A stretch of 64,000 nt of DNA from DASZHJ01 sp963735465 (GTDB taxonomy: Bacteria; Pseudomonadota; Alphaproteobacteria; ATCC43930; CGMCC-115725). Numbering within the stretch: the first letter of the stretch is position 1; each line of letters starts with the position of its first letter. The stretch spans positions 310,001-374,000 of the forward strand of contig CAVTLA010000001.1 in the NCBI GenBank assembly GCA_963735465.1, given 5' to 3'. Shown here one piece after another: positions 44,864 to 54,310 of the stretch. The notes under the pieces are model-generated. The model was given only the letters and a program-made list of their open reading frames with translations, did no database searches and was not told the DNA's origin. Both the position numbers and the translations under genes were made by a program.

Positions 44864-45742
44864 ATGAGCGGCCTGCTGCAATTGCTGATCTCCGGCCTGG
44901 CCACGGGAGCGATCTACGCTCTGGTGGCGATCGGATTTACGCTGCTGTGGCAGACATCCCAGACCATCAATTTCGCTCAAGGCGAATTCGTCATGCTGCC
45001 GGCCTTCTTCGTGCTGGCGGCCATGCGCTTTCTCGACATGAGCTTCTGGCCCGCGCTGCTCGTCGGCTTCGTCCTGTCGCTGTTCCTGCTGGGCTACGTG
45101 TTCAAGAAATTCCTGGTCGATCCGCTGCTGCGCCACGGCGTACTGCCCCTGGTGATCGCGACGGTGGGGCTGGCGATCCTCTTCAAGGAATCCGTAAAAA
45201 ACTACTACAGCGGCGAGGGGCAGCGGTTTCCGGCCCTGGTCTCCGCCGGCACGGTTCATATCGGCGATGCCGTCCTCTCGGTTCAGGATCTTCTCGTGCT
45301 CGCCATCGCCATCGGCGCCGTCGTCCTCCTGCAGCTCTTTCTCGGCCGGACCGAGATCGGCCGCTGCATGCAGGCCACCGCCCAGAACCGCGGTGTCGCC
45401 TTGATCCTCGGCATCCCAGTCGAGCGGATGATCCTCTACACCTTCCTCCTCAATGCCGCGCTGGTCTTTCTGGCCTCGATCCTGATCAGCCCGATCTATC
45501 TGGCGAAATTCGATAACGGCGAGACCCTCGGCCTGGTCGCCTTCACCGCGGCGATCGTCGGCGGCTTCAATCAGGTGCGGGGCGCGATCGCGGGCGGGTT
45601 CATCTTCGGCATCGCCGACAATCTCACTGCCGCCTACGTCTCGACCCAGTATCGGACGGCGGTGCCGCTGCTGCTCCTGGTGATCGTCATCCTGTTCCGG
45701 CCGCAGGGGCTGCTGGGCCGTCTCGAGGAGCGCACGGCGTGA
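44864..45742 (+). CDS. livH: Liv-type ABC permease LivH
   Basis: A 292-residue inner-membrane permease. The start MSGLLQLLISGLATGAIYALVAIGFTLLWQTSQTINFAQGE is the strongest LivH signature, and GGFNQVRGAIAGGFIFGIADN is the coupling loop. About eight helices are expected. It shares GTGA with livM. It is the first gene of a + strand series running to the hydrolase at about 51.9 kb. Confidence 0.93.
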   Translation: MSGLLQLLISGLATGAIYALVAIGFTLLWQTSQTINFAQGEFVMLPAFFVLAAMRFLDMSFWPALLVGFVLSLFLLGYVFKKFLVDPLLRHGVLPLVIATVGLAILFKESVKNYYSGEGQRFPALVSAGTVHIGDAVLSVQDLLVLAIAIGAVVLLQLFLGRTEIGRCMQATAQNRGVALILGIPVERMILYTFLLNAALVFLASILISPIYLAKFDNGETLGLVAFTAAIVGGFNQVRGAIAGGFIFGIADNLTAAYVSTQYRTAVPLLLLVIVILFRPQGLLGRLEERTA

Positions 45743-46731
45743 CTGGTGCGCGCTATTGGGGCCTTGCCGCCGGCACCCTCGGTCTGACGGCGGTCGTGGC
45801 CCTGCCGAACGCGCTCAAACCCTATGGGATCTATCTCCTGAGCCGCTGGGCCGTCCTCGGCATTGCGGCGATCGGCCTCAATATCACCCTCGGCTACGCC
45901 GGCCAGGTGTCCCTGGCCCAGGCGGCATTCGTCGGCATCGGCGCCTATACCTCGGCGATCCTCACCACCCACGGCTGGCCGTTGTGGTCGGCGATGCTGC
46001 TGGCGAGCGGGCTGGGCTTCGGCATCGGCTGGGCGCTGGGATATCCCGCGCTTCGCGTGCAGCATCACTACCTCGCGTTCGTCACGCTCGCCTTCAGCAC
46101 GCTGGCCTTCCTCGTGTTCCGCAACGAAGGCTGGCTCACCGGCGGCGTCTACGGCATCAATCGCATTCCCCGGCCGAGCGTTCTCGGCTGGTCGATGAAC
46201 AAGCCGCTCCCCTATTTCTATTTTTGCCTGACGATGCTGCTGCTGGTGATGGGCGCTACCTGGTGGATGGTCCGCTCGCCCTGGGGGCGCGCCTTCATCG
46301 CGCTTCGGGAGAACACGCGGCGGGCCATGAGCCTCGGTGTCGATACCCGCGCCTATACGCTTCTTGCCTTCGCGATTGGCGCCGCGCTCGGCGGTCTCGC
46401 CGGTGCGCTCTATGCGCCTCTGGTGCAGTTCGTCGATCCCTCGTCCTTCACCCTCGCGGCATCCCTCGAGCTGCTGCTGATGGTGGTCGTGGGCGGATCC
46501 GGTTACTTCTTCGGACCGCTGGTGGGAGCGATGGTGGCGGTGCTGCTGCCGGAATGGCTCCGGGTCACCCAGGGCCTCTATCTCATGTGCTACGCCGTGT
46601 TCGTGATGGGGCTGATGGTGGTCTGCCCGTCGGGCATTCTCGGACTCGTCGACCGCCTGGTGCGGTTCGCGGGGCGCGGCGCGCGCGGCCTGGCACCGCC
46701 GCCGGCGCTTGGAAACGAGCCACAGCGATGA
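45739..46731 (+). CDS. livM: Liv-type ABC permease LivM
   Basis: A 330-residue permease. NITLGYAGQVSLAQAAFVGIGAYTSAIL is the LivM signature and GGSGYFFGPLVGA is the coupling loop. The GTG start overlaps the livH TGA, and the end overlaps livG by ATGA, so all subunits are translationally coupled. Confidence 0.93.
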   Translation: MTGARYWGLAAGTLGLTAVVALPNALKPYGIYLLSRWAVLGIAAIGLNITLGYAGQVSLAQAAFVGIGAYTSAILTTHGWPLWSAMLLASGLGFGIGWALGYPALRVQHHYLAFVTLAFSTLAFLVFRNEGWLTGGVYGINRIPRPSVLGWSMNKPLPYFYFCLTMLLLVMGATWWMVRSPWGRAFIALRENTRRAMSLGVDTRAYTLLAFAIGAALGGLAGALYAPLVQFVDPSSFTLAASLELLLMVVVGGSGYFFGPLVGAMVAVLLPEWLRVTQGLYLMCYAVFVMGLMVVCPSGILGLVDRLVRFAGRGARGLAPPPALGNEPQR

Positions 46732-47471
46732 GCACGGTCCTGGAGGTCTCCGGTCTGCGCAAGGCCTTCGGCGGGATCAATGCCGTCGACGGCGTTTCGC
46801 TCACGGTTGGTGAGGGCGAGATCGTCGGCGTCATCGGGCCCAATGGCAGCGGCAAGTCGACGCTCTTCAATTGCATTTTGGGCCAGCTCAGTCCCAGCGC
46901 GGGAAAAGTTCGCCTGGACGAGCGCGACGTCACGGGGATGCGCCCCTGCGATCTCAATCGCCTCGGCGTCAGCCGGACGTTTCAGATGCTGCAGGTATTT
47001 CCGCAACTGAGCGTGCGGGAAAACCTCATCCTCGCCGGCCAGGAGCATCGCGGCACCATGCTGACGCGGCTGATGGGCGCCCGCGACGCCGGCCTCACCG
47101 ACGCCGCCGACCGGATGATCGATTTCTTCCGACTGCAGCGCGTCGCGGAGGAGCTCGCCGGCGAGCTCAGCTACGGGCAGCAGAAGCTGCTCGACGTCGC
47201 CATGGCCTTCATGTCGGGGCCGCGTCTGGTGCTGCTCGACGAGCCCGCCGGCGGCGTCAATCTGACCATGCTCTCGAACATGCGCGACCGCCTGCGCGAC
47301 ATCAACCGCGAGCAGAAGGCGACGTTCGTGGTGATCGAGCACAACATGGATTTCGTGATGTCGCTCTGCTCACGCATCATCGTTCTGGCGGAGGGCCGGG
47401 TCATCGCCGAGGGCGATCCCGCCGAGGTGCGCCGCAATCCCCAGGTGATCGAGGCTTATCTTGGGCATTGA
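46728..47471 (+). CDS. livG: Liv-type ABC ATPase LivG
   Basis: A 247-residue ATPase. Walker A is GPNGSGKST, the signature is LSYGQQKLLDVA and Walker B is LVLLDEPAGGVN. The LSGGQ equivalent reads LSYGQ, as in LivG proteins. It overlaps livF by 11 bases. Confidence 0.93.
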   Translation: MSTVLEVSGLRKAFGGINAVDGVSLTVGEGEIVGVIGPNGSGKSTLFNCILGQLSPSAGKVRLDERDVTGMRPCDLNRLGVSRTFQMLQVFPQLSVRENLILAGQEHRGTMLTRLMGARDAGLTDAADRMIDFFRLQRVAEELAGELSYGQQKLLDVAMAFMSGPRLVLLDEPAGGVNLTMLSNMRDRLRDINREQKATFVVIEHNMDFVMSLCSRIIVLAEGRVIAEGDPAEVRRNPQVIEAYLGH

Positions 47472-48204
47472 GGCGGTCCTCGAGCTCGATGGCGTCGTCG
47501 CCGGCTACGGCAAGATGACGATCCTCAACGGGACCTCGTTTCGCGTCCGCGGCGGTGCCATCACCACCATCATCGGCCCAAACGGGGCGGGCAAGTCGAC
47601 GGTATTCAAGACCGTCTTCGGCCTGCTCCGGGTCCGGTCGGGACGCGTGAGCTTTCTCGGACGCGACATCACGAGCATGACGCCACGCCGGCTCCTGGAG
47701 CTCGGCATCTGCTACGTGCCGCAAGGCCGAAATATTTTTCCCGAGCTGTCCGTGCGCCACAATCTCGAGCTCGGCGGCGTGGCGCTGGGCTCGCGCCGAG
47801 AGTCGCGCGCGCGCACCGAGGCGGCCATGGATCGTTTTCCGATGCTGCGCCGGAAGGCGGATGCCCAGGCCTCGACCTTGAGCGGCGGCGAGCAGAAGCT
47901 GCTGGAGATCGCCCGCGGCCTGCTGCTCGATCCCAAGCTGATCCTGATCGACGAGCCGTCGATCGGCCTCTCGCCGATCCTGACCCGTGAAGTGCTGAGC
48001 ATCGTGCGTGCGCTGCGAAATTCCGGCGTCACCATCCTGATGGTGGAGCAGAACGCGAAGAGCGCCCTCGAGATCTCCGACGAGGGGATCGTCCTGGAGC
48101 TGGGTCAGGTGCGGCGCCAGGATGACGCCGGTTCGATCCTGGCGGACCCCCGCATCGGCCATCTCTTCCTCGGCGGCAGTTCCAGCACGGCCGCCGCCTC
48201 ATAG
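47461..48204 (+). CDS. livF: Liv-type ABC ATPase LivF
   Basis: A 247-residue ATPase. Walker A is GPNGAGKST, the Q-loop is YVPQGRNIFPELSV, the signature is LSGGEQKLLEIA and Walker B is LILIDEPSIGLSP. The start is a TTG that overlaps livG; the next in-frame ATG would cut the first strand. The Gfo/Idh gene follows after 14 bases. Confidence 0.9.
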   Translation: MGIEAVLELDGVVAGYGKMTILNGTSFRVRGGAITTIIGPNGAGKSTVFKTVFGLLRVRSGRVSFLGRDITSMTPRRLLELGICYVPQGRNIFPELSVRHNLELGGVALGSRRESRARTEAAMDRFPMLRRKADAQASTLSGGEQKLLEIARGLLLDPKLILIDEPSIGLSPILTREVLSIVRALRNSGVTILMVEQNAKSALEISDEGIVLELGQVRRQDDAGSILADPRIGHLFLGGSSSTAAAS

Positions 48205-48218
48205 AAAGGGGCACGGGC

Positions 48219-49256
48219 ATGACACCGCTTCGCATCGCCGTGATCGGTGCCGGCATGATCGGCCGGAAGCACATCGAGGTGGCGCTGGCGGAGCCGCTCT
48301 GCAAGCTCGTGGGCATCGCCGATCCCGCGCCTGCCGGCAAGACGCTGGCGGAGAGTGTCGGGGTCCCGTATTTCGCCGACTATGAAGCGATGCTGGAGGC
48401 GGCGAAGCCACAGGGCGTGGTGGCGGCGGCACCGAACGCGCTCCATGTCGCGACCGCGCTCGCCTGCATCGCCCGCGGCATGCCGGTGCTGGTGGAGAAG
48501 CCCATCGCCGATACGCTGGAGGCGGCGCAGCGGATGGTGGCGGCGGGCGAAAAGGCCGGCATTCCGATTCTCGTCGGCCATCACCGCCGGCACAATCCCA
48601 TCGTGCGCAAGGCGCGGGAGCTGATCCGCGCCGGCGAGATCGGCCAGCTCGTCGCCGTGGTGGCGCTGGCGGCCTTCCTCAAGCCGGACTCCTATTTCGA
48701 CCAGACCTGGCGCCGGGAAGCCGGCGGCGGGCCGGTACTGATCAACCTGATCCACGACATCGACTTCCTCCGCTTCATCGCCGGCGAGATCGGGAGCGTG
48801 CAGGCCTTCACCTCGAGCGCGGTGCGCGGCTTCGGCGTCGAGGATAGCGCCGCGGTCACGGTGCGTTTTGTCGACGGCGCGCTCGGCACGCTGATGGTGT
48901 CGGATACGGCGACGTCGCCCTGGGCCTGGGAGCTGACGTCGGGCGAGAACCCGTACTTTCCCCACCAGTCGGCGGAGAACTGCACGCTCTTCACGGGCAC
49001 GGCCGGGTCCCTGACCCTGCCGCGGCTGGAGCACTGGCAGTACGACGGCGAGCGCGGCTGGACCGCGCCGCTCACTTGCCGCCGCGTTGAGGTGACGCCC
49101 GCCGATCCCTATGTGGAGCAACTCCGGCATTTCTGCCGCGTTATCGAGGGTGTGGAGACGCCCGTGGTGAGCGGCGCCGACGGCCTCGCCACGCTGCGGG
49201 CGGCGCTGGCGGTGAAGCAAGCCGCCGAGACCGGGCGGCCCGTCACGCTCGCCTGA
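48219..49256 (+). CDS. Gfo/Idh/MocA-family oxidoreductase
   Basis: A 345-residue NAD(P)-dependent oxidoreductase. The Rossmann motif is VIGAGMIGRKHIEVA and the catalytic Lys is in VLVEKPIADTLE. HHRRHNP and the DIDFLRF stretch in the C-terminal half are typical. The family acts on sugars, cyclitols and related hydroxyl compounds. Its proximity to a HAAT importer suggests that it handles the imported compound. Confidence 0.9.
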   Translation: MTPLRIAVIGAGMIGRKHIEVALAEPLCKLVGIADPAPAGKTLAESVGVPYFADYEAMLEAAKPQGVVAAAPNALHVATALACIARGMPVLVEKPIADTLEAAQRMVAAGEKAGIPILVGHHRRHNPIVRKARELIRAGEIGQLVAVVALAAFLKPDSYFDQTWRREAGGGPVLINLIHDIDFLRFIAGEIGSVQAFTSSAVRGFGVEDSAAVTVRFVDGALGTLMVSDTATSPWAWELTSGENPYFPHQSAENCTLFTGTAGSLTLPRLEHWQYDGERGWTAPLTCRRVEVTPADPYVEQLRHFCRVIEGVETPVVSGADGLATLRAALAVKQAAETGRPVTLA

Positions 49257-49366
49257 CGTCCATTCCAAAGCCGTTGTTCGCGCATGCGGGGTCGGCGGCC
49301 CTGCGGCTGGTCAACGGCGCCCCGCCATGATCCACTGGCGCGAGACGGCTAGAAATCGGAGGCACC

Positions 49367-51043
49367 ATGGCGGTGATGGCGGGCAAGCGGGCGTTCCTGG
49401 AGCTCCTGAAGCAGGAAGGCGTCGACACCATCTTCGGCAATCCCGGCACCACGGAGCTGCCGCTGATGGATGCGCTCGCGGTCGAGCCGAAGATCCGCTA
49501 TGTGCTGGCGCTGCAGGAAGCAGCCGTCATGGCGATGGCGGACGGCTATGCCCAGGCCTCGGGCCGGCTCACCGTCGTCAACGTGCACGTGACGCCCGGC
49601 CTCGGCAATGCCATGGGCATGCTCTATGACGCCCAGAAGGCGGGATCGCCGATCCTGGTCACCGCCGGCCAGCACGACCAGAGCTTCACCGCCACCGAGC
49701 CGATCCTCTGGGGCGACCTGCCGCCGATCGCGCGGCCCCTGGTGAAGTGGTCGTCGGAAGTGACGCGCCTGGTGGAGCTGCCGCGGGCGATCCATCGCGC
49801 CGCCAAGACCGCCCTGGCGATGCCGACGGGACCGGTGTTCCTGTCGCTGCCCGGCGACGTGCTTACCTCCGAGGCCGATCTCGATCTCGGCAAGCCCACG
49901 CGCGTCGCCTCGCGCATGCGCGGCGACGCGGCGGCGATCGAAGAGGCGGCGGAGCTGCTGCTGAAATCCCAGCGGCCGGTGATCATGGCGGGCGATGCCG
50001 TGGCCCAGAGCCGCGCCCATCCCGAGCTCGTCAAGCTCGCCGAGCTGCTGGGCGCGCCGGTCTATCCCGAGGGCGTCGCCAGCACCGCGTCGTTCCCCTC
50101 TTCCCATCCGCTCTTCAAGGGCGCGCTGACGCGCCTCGCGCCGGTGCTGCGCACGATGCTGGAGAGCCACGATCTCCTGTTCTCCGTCGGTGGCGATCTC
50201 TTCACCATGTCGCTGCCGTCGGAAATCGATCCCATGCCGCCGGGCATGCCCATCGTCCACATCGACACCGACCCCTGGGAGCTGGGCAAGAATTATCCTG
50301 CCGATGTCGCGATCCTCGGCGATCCCAAGGCGACATTGCAGGATCTGCTCGTCGCGCTGGAGGCACGCATGACCGCGGCGCAGCGCGCGGCGGCCCGGGC
50401 GCGCTCGGAGACGACGCGCGCCGCGATCGCGGCCGACCTCGCAAAGCTCAAGGCGAGGGCGAAGGCCGAGGCGGACATGGTGCCGATCCGGCCGCTGGCC
50501 CTGATGCATGCCATCGGCGAAACCTTGCCGGCGGAGACCATCGTCTTCGAGGAGGCGCTCTCCTCCAATCCCGGCCTCCGGCAATTTCTCAAGAGCGACG
50601 ATCCCCAGAGCTTCTTCGGGTTGCGCGGCGGCGGCATCGGCTGGGGATTGCCGGCGGCGATCGGCGCCAAGCTGGCGATGCCCGACCGGCCCGTGGTGGC
50701 GCTGATCGGCGACGGCAGCTCGATGTATACGATCCAGGCGCTCTGGACCGCGGCCCACGAGGACATCGCCGTGGTCTTCGTCATCCTCAACAACGCCTCC
50801 TACCGCATCCTGAAGCAGCGGATGAACAACATGCGCGGCCACGCAGCGCAAACCGATCTCTACGTCGGCATGGACCTCGTCAATCCCCGCGTCGATTTCG
50901 TCGGCCTCGCGCGCTCCCTCGGCGTGGCGGCGGAGCGCGCTACCACGATCGCGGAAGCGACGGCGCTGATCCGGCGCGGACTTGCCGGCAAGTCGCCGCT
51001 TCTCATCGACGTCCAGATGGACACGGCGTTCAAGCCGGTCTGA
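49367..51043 (+). CDS. ThDP-dependent decarboxylase, benzoylformate-decarboxylase-like
   Basis: A 558-residue thiamine-diphosphate enzyme. The cofactor-activating Glu51 is in LALQEAAVMAMADGYAQ and a catalytic-type His74 is in NVHVTPGLGNAMG, as in benzoylformate decarboxylase. The ThDP/Mg motif is GDGSSMYTIQALWTAAHEDIAVVFVILNNASY. It lacks the FAD-site features of acetolactate synthase. It would decarboxylate a 2-oxo acid, possibly aromatic. A ggaggcacc ribosome site precedes the ATG. The alpha/beta hydrolase starts two bases after its stop. Confidence 0.88.
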   Translation: MAVMAGKRAFLELLKQEGVDTIFGNPGTTELPLMDALAVEPKIRYVLALQEAAVMAMADGYAQASGRLTVVNVHVTPGLGNAMGMLYDAQKAGSPILVTAGQHDQSFTATEPILWGDLPPIARPLVKWSSEVTRLVELPRAIHRAAKTALAMPTGPVFLSLPGDVLTSEADLDLGKPTRVASRMRGDAAAIEEAAELLLKSQRPVIMAGDAVAQSRAHPELVKLAELLGAPVYPEGVASTASFPSSHPLFKGALTRLAPVLRTMLESHDLLFSVGGDLFTMSLPSEIDPMPPGMPIVHIDTDPWELGKNYPADVAILGDPKATLQDLLVALEARMTAAQRAAARARSETTRAAIAADLAKLKARAKAEADMVPIRPLALMHAIGETLPAETIVFEEALSSNPGLRQFLKSDDPQSFFGLRGGGIGWGLPAAIGAKLAMPDRPVVALIGDGSSMYTIQALWTAAHEDIAVVFVILNNASYRILKQRMNNMRGHAAQTDLYVGMDLVNPRVDFVGLARSLGVAAERATTIAEATALIRRGLAGKSPLLIDVQMDTAFKPV

Positions 51044-51045
51044 TC

Positions 51046-51879
51046 ATGATCAATTCCATTGCCGAAGTAGGAGCGCTGGAAGCGCGGGGCGAGACGCGGC
51101 GCACGCCCTGCGGTGCCGGCAGCATGGTCTGGCATATCTGGGGCAAGGGCCAGCCCCTGGTGCTGCTGCATGGCGGCTACGGCTCCTGGACCCATTGGGT
51201 GCGCAACATCGAGCCGTTGAGCCGGCATTATCGCGTGCTGGCGGCGGACATACCCGGCCTCGGGGATTCCGACGTGGCCCCCGGCCCCTATACCGCCGAC
51301 AGCATCGCGGCAATCGTGGCCGAGGGTCTCGCGAGCCTCATCGGTGGCGACGAGGCCGTGCATCTTGCGGGCTTTTCCTTCGGCGGCCTCATCGGCGGCC
51401 ACGTGGCGGACCGAATGGGCGCCAGGATGAAGAGCCTCGTGCTGATCGGATCCGGCGGCACCGGCATACCCCGCCAGGCGCCGGTGGAGCTGGTCAAATG
51501 GCACCTGCGCACCGGCGAGGCGGCCCAGCGCCAGGCGCATCGCGAGAATCTGGCAATCCTCATGATTGCCGATCCCGCCAATATCGACGACTTCGCCGTC
51601 GACCTCCAGGTGCGGAATGCCGCCCGCGCCCGCACCAAGAGCCGCCCGCTCTCGCGCAATCCCACGCTCCTGACCGCGCTGCCGCGCATCAAGGCGCGAC
51701 TGTCAGGCATCTGGGGCGAGCGCGACATCACCGCCCGCGGCATCCTGGAGGACACGCGAAAGCTGCTGCAATCCTTACAGCCGGGGGCGCGCTTCACGGT
51801 GATCCCGGGGGCCGGCCACTGGGCGAAGTACGAGGCGCCGGACGCGTTCAACGCCGTGCTGCTCGAGCACTTAGCCTAG
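51046..51879 (+). CDS. alpha/beta hydrolase
   Basis: A 277-residue hydrolase. The oxyanion stretch is LLHGGYGSWTHW, the nucleophile is in LAGFSFGGLIGG and the catalytic His is in IPGAGHWAKYEAP. The architecture matches meta-cleavage-product or esterase-type hydrolases. It is coupled directly to the ThDP enzyme and ends 14 bases from the convergent PrpD gene. The substrate is not readable. Confidence 0.88.
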   Translation: MINSIAEVGALEARGETRRTPCGAGSMVWHIWGKGQPLVLLHGGYGSWTHWVRNIEPLSRHYRVLAADIPGLGDSDVAPGPYTADSIAAIVAEGLASLIGGDEAVHLAGFSFGGLIGGHVADRMGARMKSLVLIGSGGTGIPRQAPVELVKWHLRTGEAAQRQAHRENLAILMIADPANIDDFAVDLQVRNAARARTKSRPLSRNPTLLTALPRIKARLSGIWGERDITARGILEDTRKLLQSLQPGARFTVIPGAGHWAKYEAPDAFNAVLLEHLA

Positions 51880-51893
51880 CTCTTACGCGAGAC

Positions 51894-53408
51894 CTAACTC
51901 TGCCAGTCCATGATTCCCTGGCCGGTGGGACGGGAGGGTTTCACCGCGCCTTGCGGCAGAGCCGGATTGAGTCGCTTGATCTCCGCCGGCGTGAGCGCCG
52001 TCAGCCGTCGCGCCTCGGCGAGGAAACGCGTGGACTCTTCCGGCGCGATCAGCCCGTCGGTCAGCGAGCGGAATTTCGTCTCGTACTCCGGCAGGTGCCA
52101 GGGATGGCGGCCGTTGAGATGGGCGTCGGCGACGGCCAGCTCCGCCTCGATCGTGCGGCCGTCGGCGAGGGTCACGACGAGGCGGCCACCGAAGGCGCGC
52201 TTCGCCGGATCAAGCTCGAGGTAGCGCGCGCTCCAGGCGGGATCCTCGACCGTGCGGATCTTGCGCCAGAGCGTCACGGTCGAGGCGCGGTGGGCGCGCT
52301 CGCTGGCGTAGCTGCGCTCGTGATGCCAGGCGCCGTCCTCCAGGGCGACCGCGAGGATGTAGGGGAGGGAGTGGTCGAGGGTCTCGCGGCTGGCATCGGG
52401 ATCGTATTTCTGCGGGTCGTTGGCGCCGCTGCCGATGACGGCGTGGGTGTGGTGGCTGGTGTGCGCCACGATCTCACGGACCTCGGCGAGGTCGAGGCGG
52501 GACCGCAGCTCGATCGCTAGATCGATGAAAGCCTGGGCCTGGTACTCTGCCGAATATGCCTTCGTATAAGTCTCGTGAATCGCCCGCGGATGCTCGCCGG
52601 GCGCCGGCAGGTTCACGGTATAGCTGACCTCCGGGCCGCCCAGCATCCACGCGATCACGGATTCCTCGCCCTCGTAGATCGGGCTCGGCGCGCCTTCGCC
52701 GCGCATGGCGCGATCGATGCATTCGATGGCGAGCTTGCCGGAGAAGCCCGGCACGAAAGCCTTCCACGAGCTGATCTCACCCTTGCGGGATTGCCGCGTG
52801 GAGAAGGCGAGGTGCACGGCTTGATTCACCGCCTGATAAACCACGGGCACCGGCAGATCGAGAAGGCGGCCGAGTCCCACGACGGTCGCGGGGCAGAGGT
52901 GCGCGACGTGATCCTTCTTGTGGGGATGCAGTCCGATCGACTTCACCAGGGCCACATGCACCTCGTAGGCCACCGCGATGGCGCGGGCGAGCGCCGCGCC
53001 GGTGCGGCCGGTCTGCTGCGCCACCGCGAGCAGGGGTGGAATGGAATCTCCGGGATGAGCGTAGTCGGCGGCAAGGAACGTGTCGTGGAAGTCGAGCTCG
53101 CGCACCGCCGTCGCATTGGCCCAGGCCGCCCATTCCGCCGCCACGGTGACGGAGGGGTCGAGGCCGAAGAGGGTGGCGCCGCCGGGACGGCAATTGGCGA
53201 GGGCCATGGCGCGGGCGGAGGCCACGGGCTTGCGGTTGATGGCGGCCAGCGCCACCGCCGCATTGTCGACGACGCGGGCGGCCACCAGCTCGGCGGTGTC
53301 CGCATCGATCTCGCTCAGCATCGCCAGCTCTGCCAGCTTCCAGGCAAGCTGCTGTTCCCGCGGCAGACGCTCCGCGGAGGGGCGGACCCTGATCTCATGG
53401 GCGATCAT
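51894..53408 (-). CDS. MmgE/PrpD-family dehydratase
   Basis: A 504-residue PrpD-family protein (2-methylcitrate dehydratase type). Landmarks include RELDFHDTFLAADYAHPGD, the EVHVALVKSIGLHPHKKDHVA region, and ISSWKAFVPGFSGK. Typical length. The start MIAHEIRVRPS overlaps the CitE-like stop by ATGA. It is the last gene of a three-gene minus-strand operon, CaiB-CitE-PrpD. Confidence 0.88.
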   Translation of the reverse strand: MIAHEIRVRPSAERLPREQQLAWKLAELAMLSEIDADTAELVAARVVDNAAVALAAINRKPVASARAMALANCRPGGATLFGLDPSVTVAAEWAAWANATAVRELDFHDTFLAADYAHPGDSIPPLLAVAQQTGRTGAALARAIAVAYEVHVALVKSIGLHPHKKDHVAHLCPATVVGLGRLLDLPVPVVYQAVNQAVHLAFSTRQSRKGEISSWKAFVPGFSGKLAIECIDRAMRGEGAPSPIYEGEESVIAWMLGGPEVSYTVNLPAPGEHPRAIHETYTKAYSAEYQAQAFIDLAIELRSRLDLAEVREIVAHTSHHTHAVIGSGANDPQKYDPDASRETLDHSLPYILAVALEDGAWHHERSYASERAHRASTVTLWRKIRTVEDPAWSARYLELDPAKRAFGGRLVVTLADGRTIEAELAVADAHLNGRHPWHLPEYETKFRSLTDGLIAPEESTRFLAEARRLTALTPAEIKRLNPALPQGAVKPSRPTGQGIMDWQS

Positions 53409-54310
53409 CGCGGGCGCCTCGCCGCGCGCGCCGCGATGGCGCGGTGACGTGTCAGCAGCGCCTGGGCGCGCTCCACCACGGGCACGTCGATCATCTTGCC
53501 GTCGAGGGTGATGGCGCCGATGCCGTCCGACGTCGCCTTCGCGTAGGCGGCGACCACGCGCTCGGCGTGGGACACCTCCTCGGCGGATGGCGAAAATTCC
53601 TCGTTGAGGATTGCCACCTGGCTCGGATGGATCACCGACGCGCCGGCGAAGCCGATGCGGCGCGACCGGCGGATGGTGGCGCGGAAGGCGTCGAGGTCCT
53701 TGAAGTCGGCGACGGTGCCGAGGAAGCCCAGGGGCAGGATTCCGGCGGCGCGGGCGGCGATGATCATCTGCTGCTTCGGGAAGAACAGGCCCTCGGCCTC
53801 CGGCACCATGCCGACGGAGAGCGCGAAATCCTCGGCGCCCAGGGTCATGGCGACGATACGAGGGTGGGCGCGGGCGATGTCCGCCATCTCGAAGAACGCA
53901 CCGGCGGTCTCCACCATGGCGATGAGGCGCGTGGTGCCCGCCGCCAAGCCGCGCGCCGCCTCCGCCTCGTCGACGACCTCGGCGAGGAGCCGCAGGTGGC
54001 TGGCGCTCTCGATCTTCGGCAGCATCAGCGCCAGCACGTGGGGACCCACCGCGGCCGCGATGTCCGGAATGGCCAGCGGCAGAGGCCGATTGATGCGCAC
54101 GACGATGTCGGCGCCGCCGCACCCGGCGATCTCGGCGGCTTCCGGCACCAGATCGCGGGCGCGCGGCTTCTCCGCCGGTGGGATGCTGTCCTCGAGATCG
54201 AGGATGATGGCGTCGGCGCCGCGCTTCGCCGCGCCTTCCACGAACTTGCGCACGATGACCGGCACGAACAGCATCGAGCGCCAGACCGGAAGCTCTCTCG
54301 AGTTCGTCAT
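53405..54310 (-). CDS. HpcH/HpaI aldolase, CitE-like lyase
   Basis: A 301-residue CitE-like TIM barrel. Motifs are SMLFVPVIVRKFVEGAAKRGADAIILDLEDS, RIN near the metal site, MLPKIESA and MVETAGAFFEM (Mg2+-binding Glu). Related enzymes cleave malyl-, citramalyl- or citryl-thioesters. It overlaps both neighbours by one to four bases, so the three genes are coupled. Confidence 0.9.
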   Translation of the reverse strand: MTNSRELPVWRSMLFVPVIVRKFVEGAAKRGADAIILDLEDSIPPAEKPRARDLVPEAAEIAGCGGADIVVRINRPLPLAIPDIAAAVGPHVLALMLPKIESASHLRLLAEVVDEAEAARGLAAGTTRLIAMVETAGAFFEMADIARAHPRIVAMTLGAEDFALSVGMVPEAEGLFFPKQQMIIAARAAGILPLGFLGTVADFKDLDAFRATIRRSRRIGFAGASVIHPSQVAILNEEFSPSAEEVSHAERVVAAYAKATSDGIGAITLDGKMIDVPVVERAQALLTRHRAIAARAARRPR

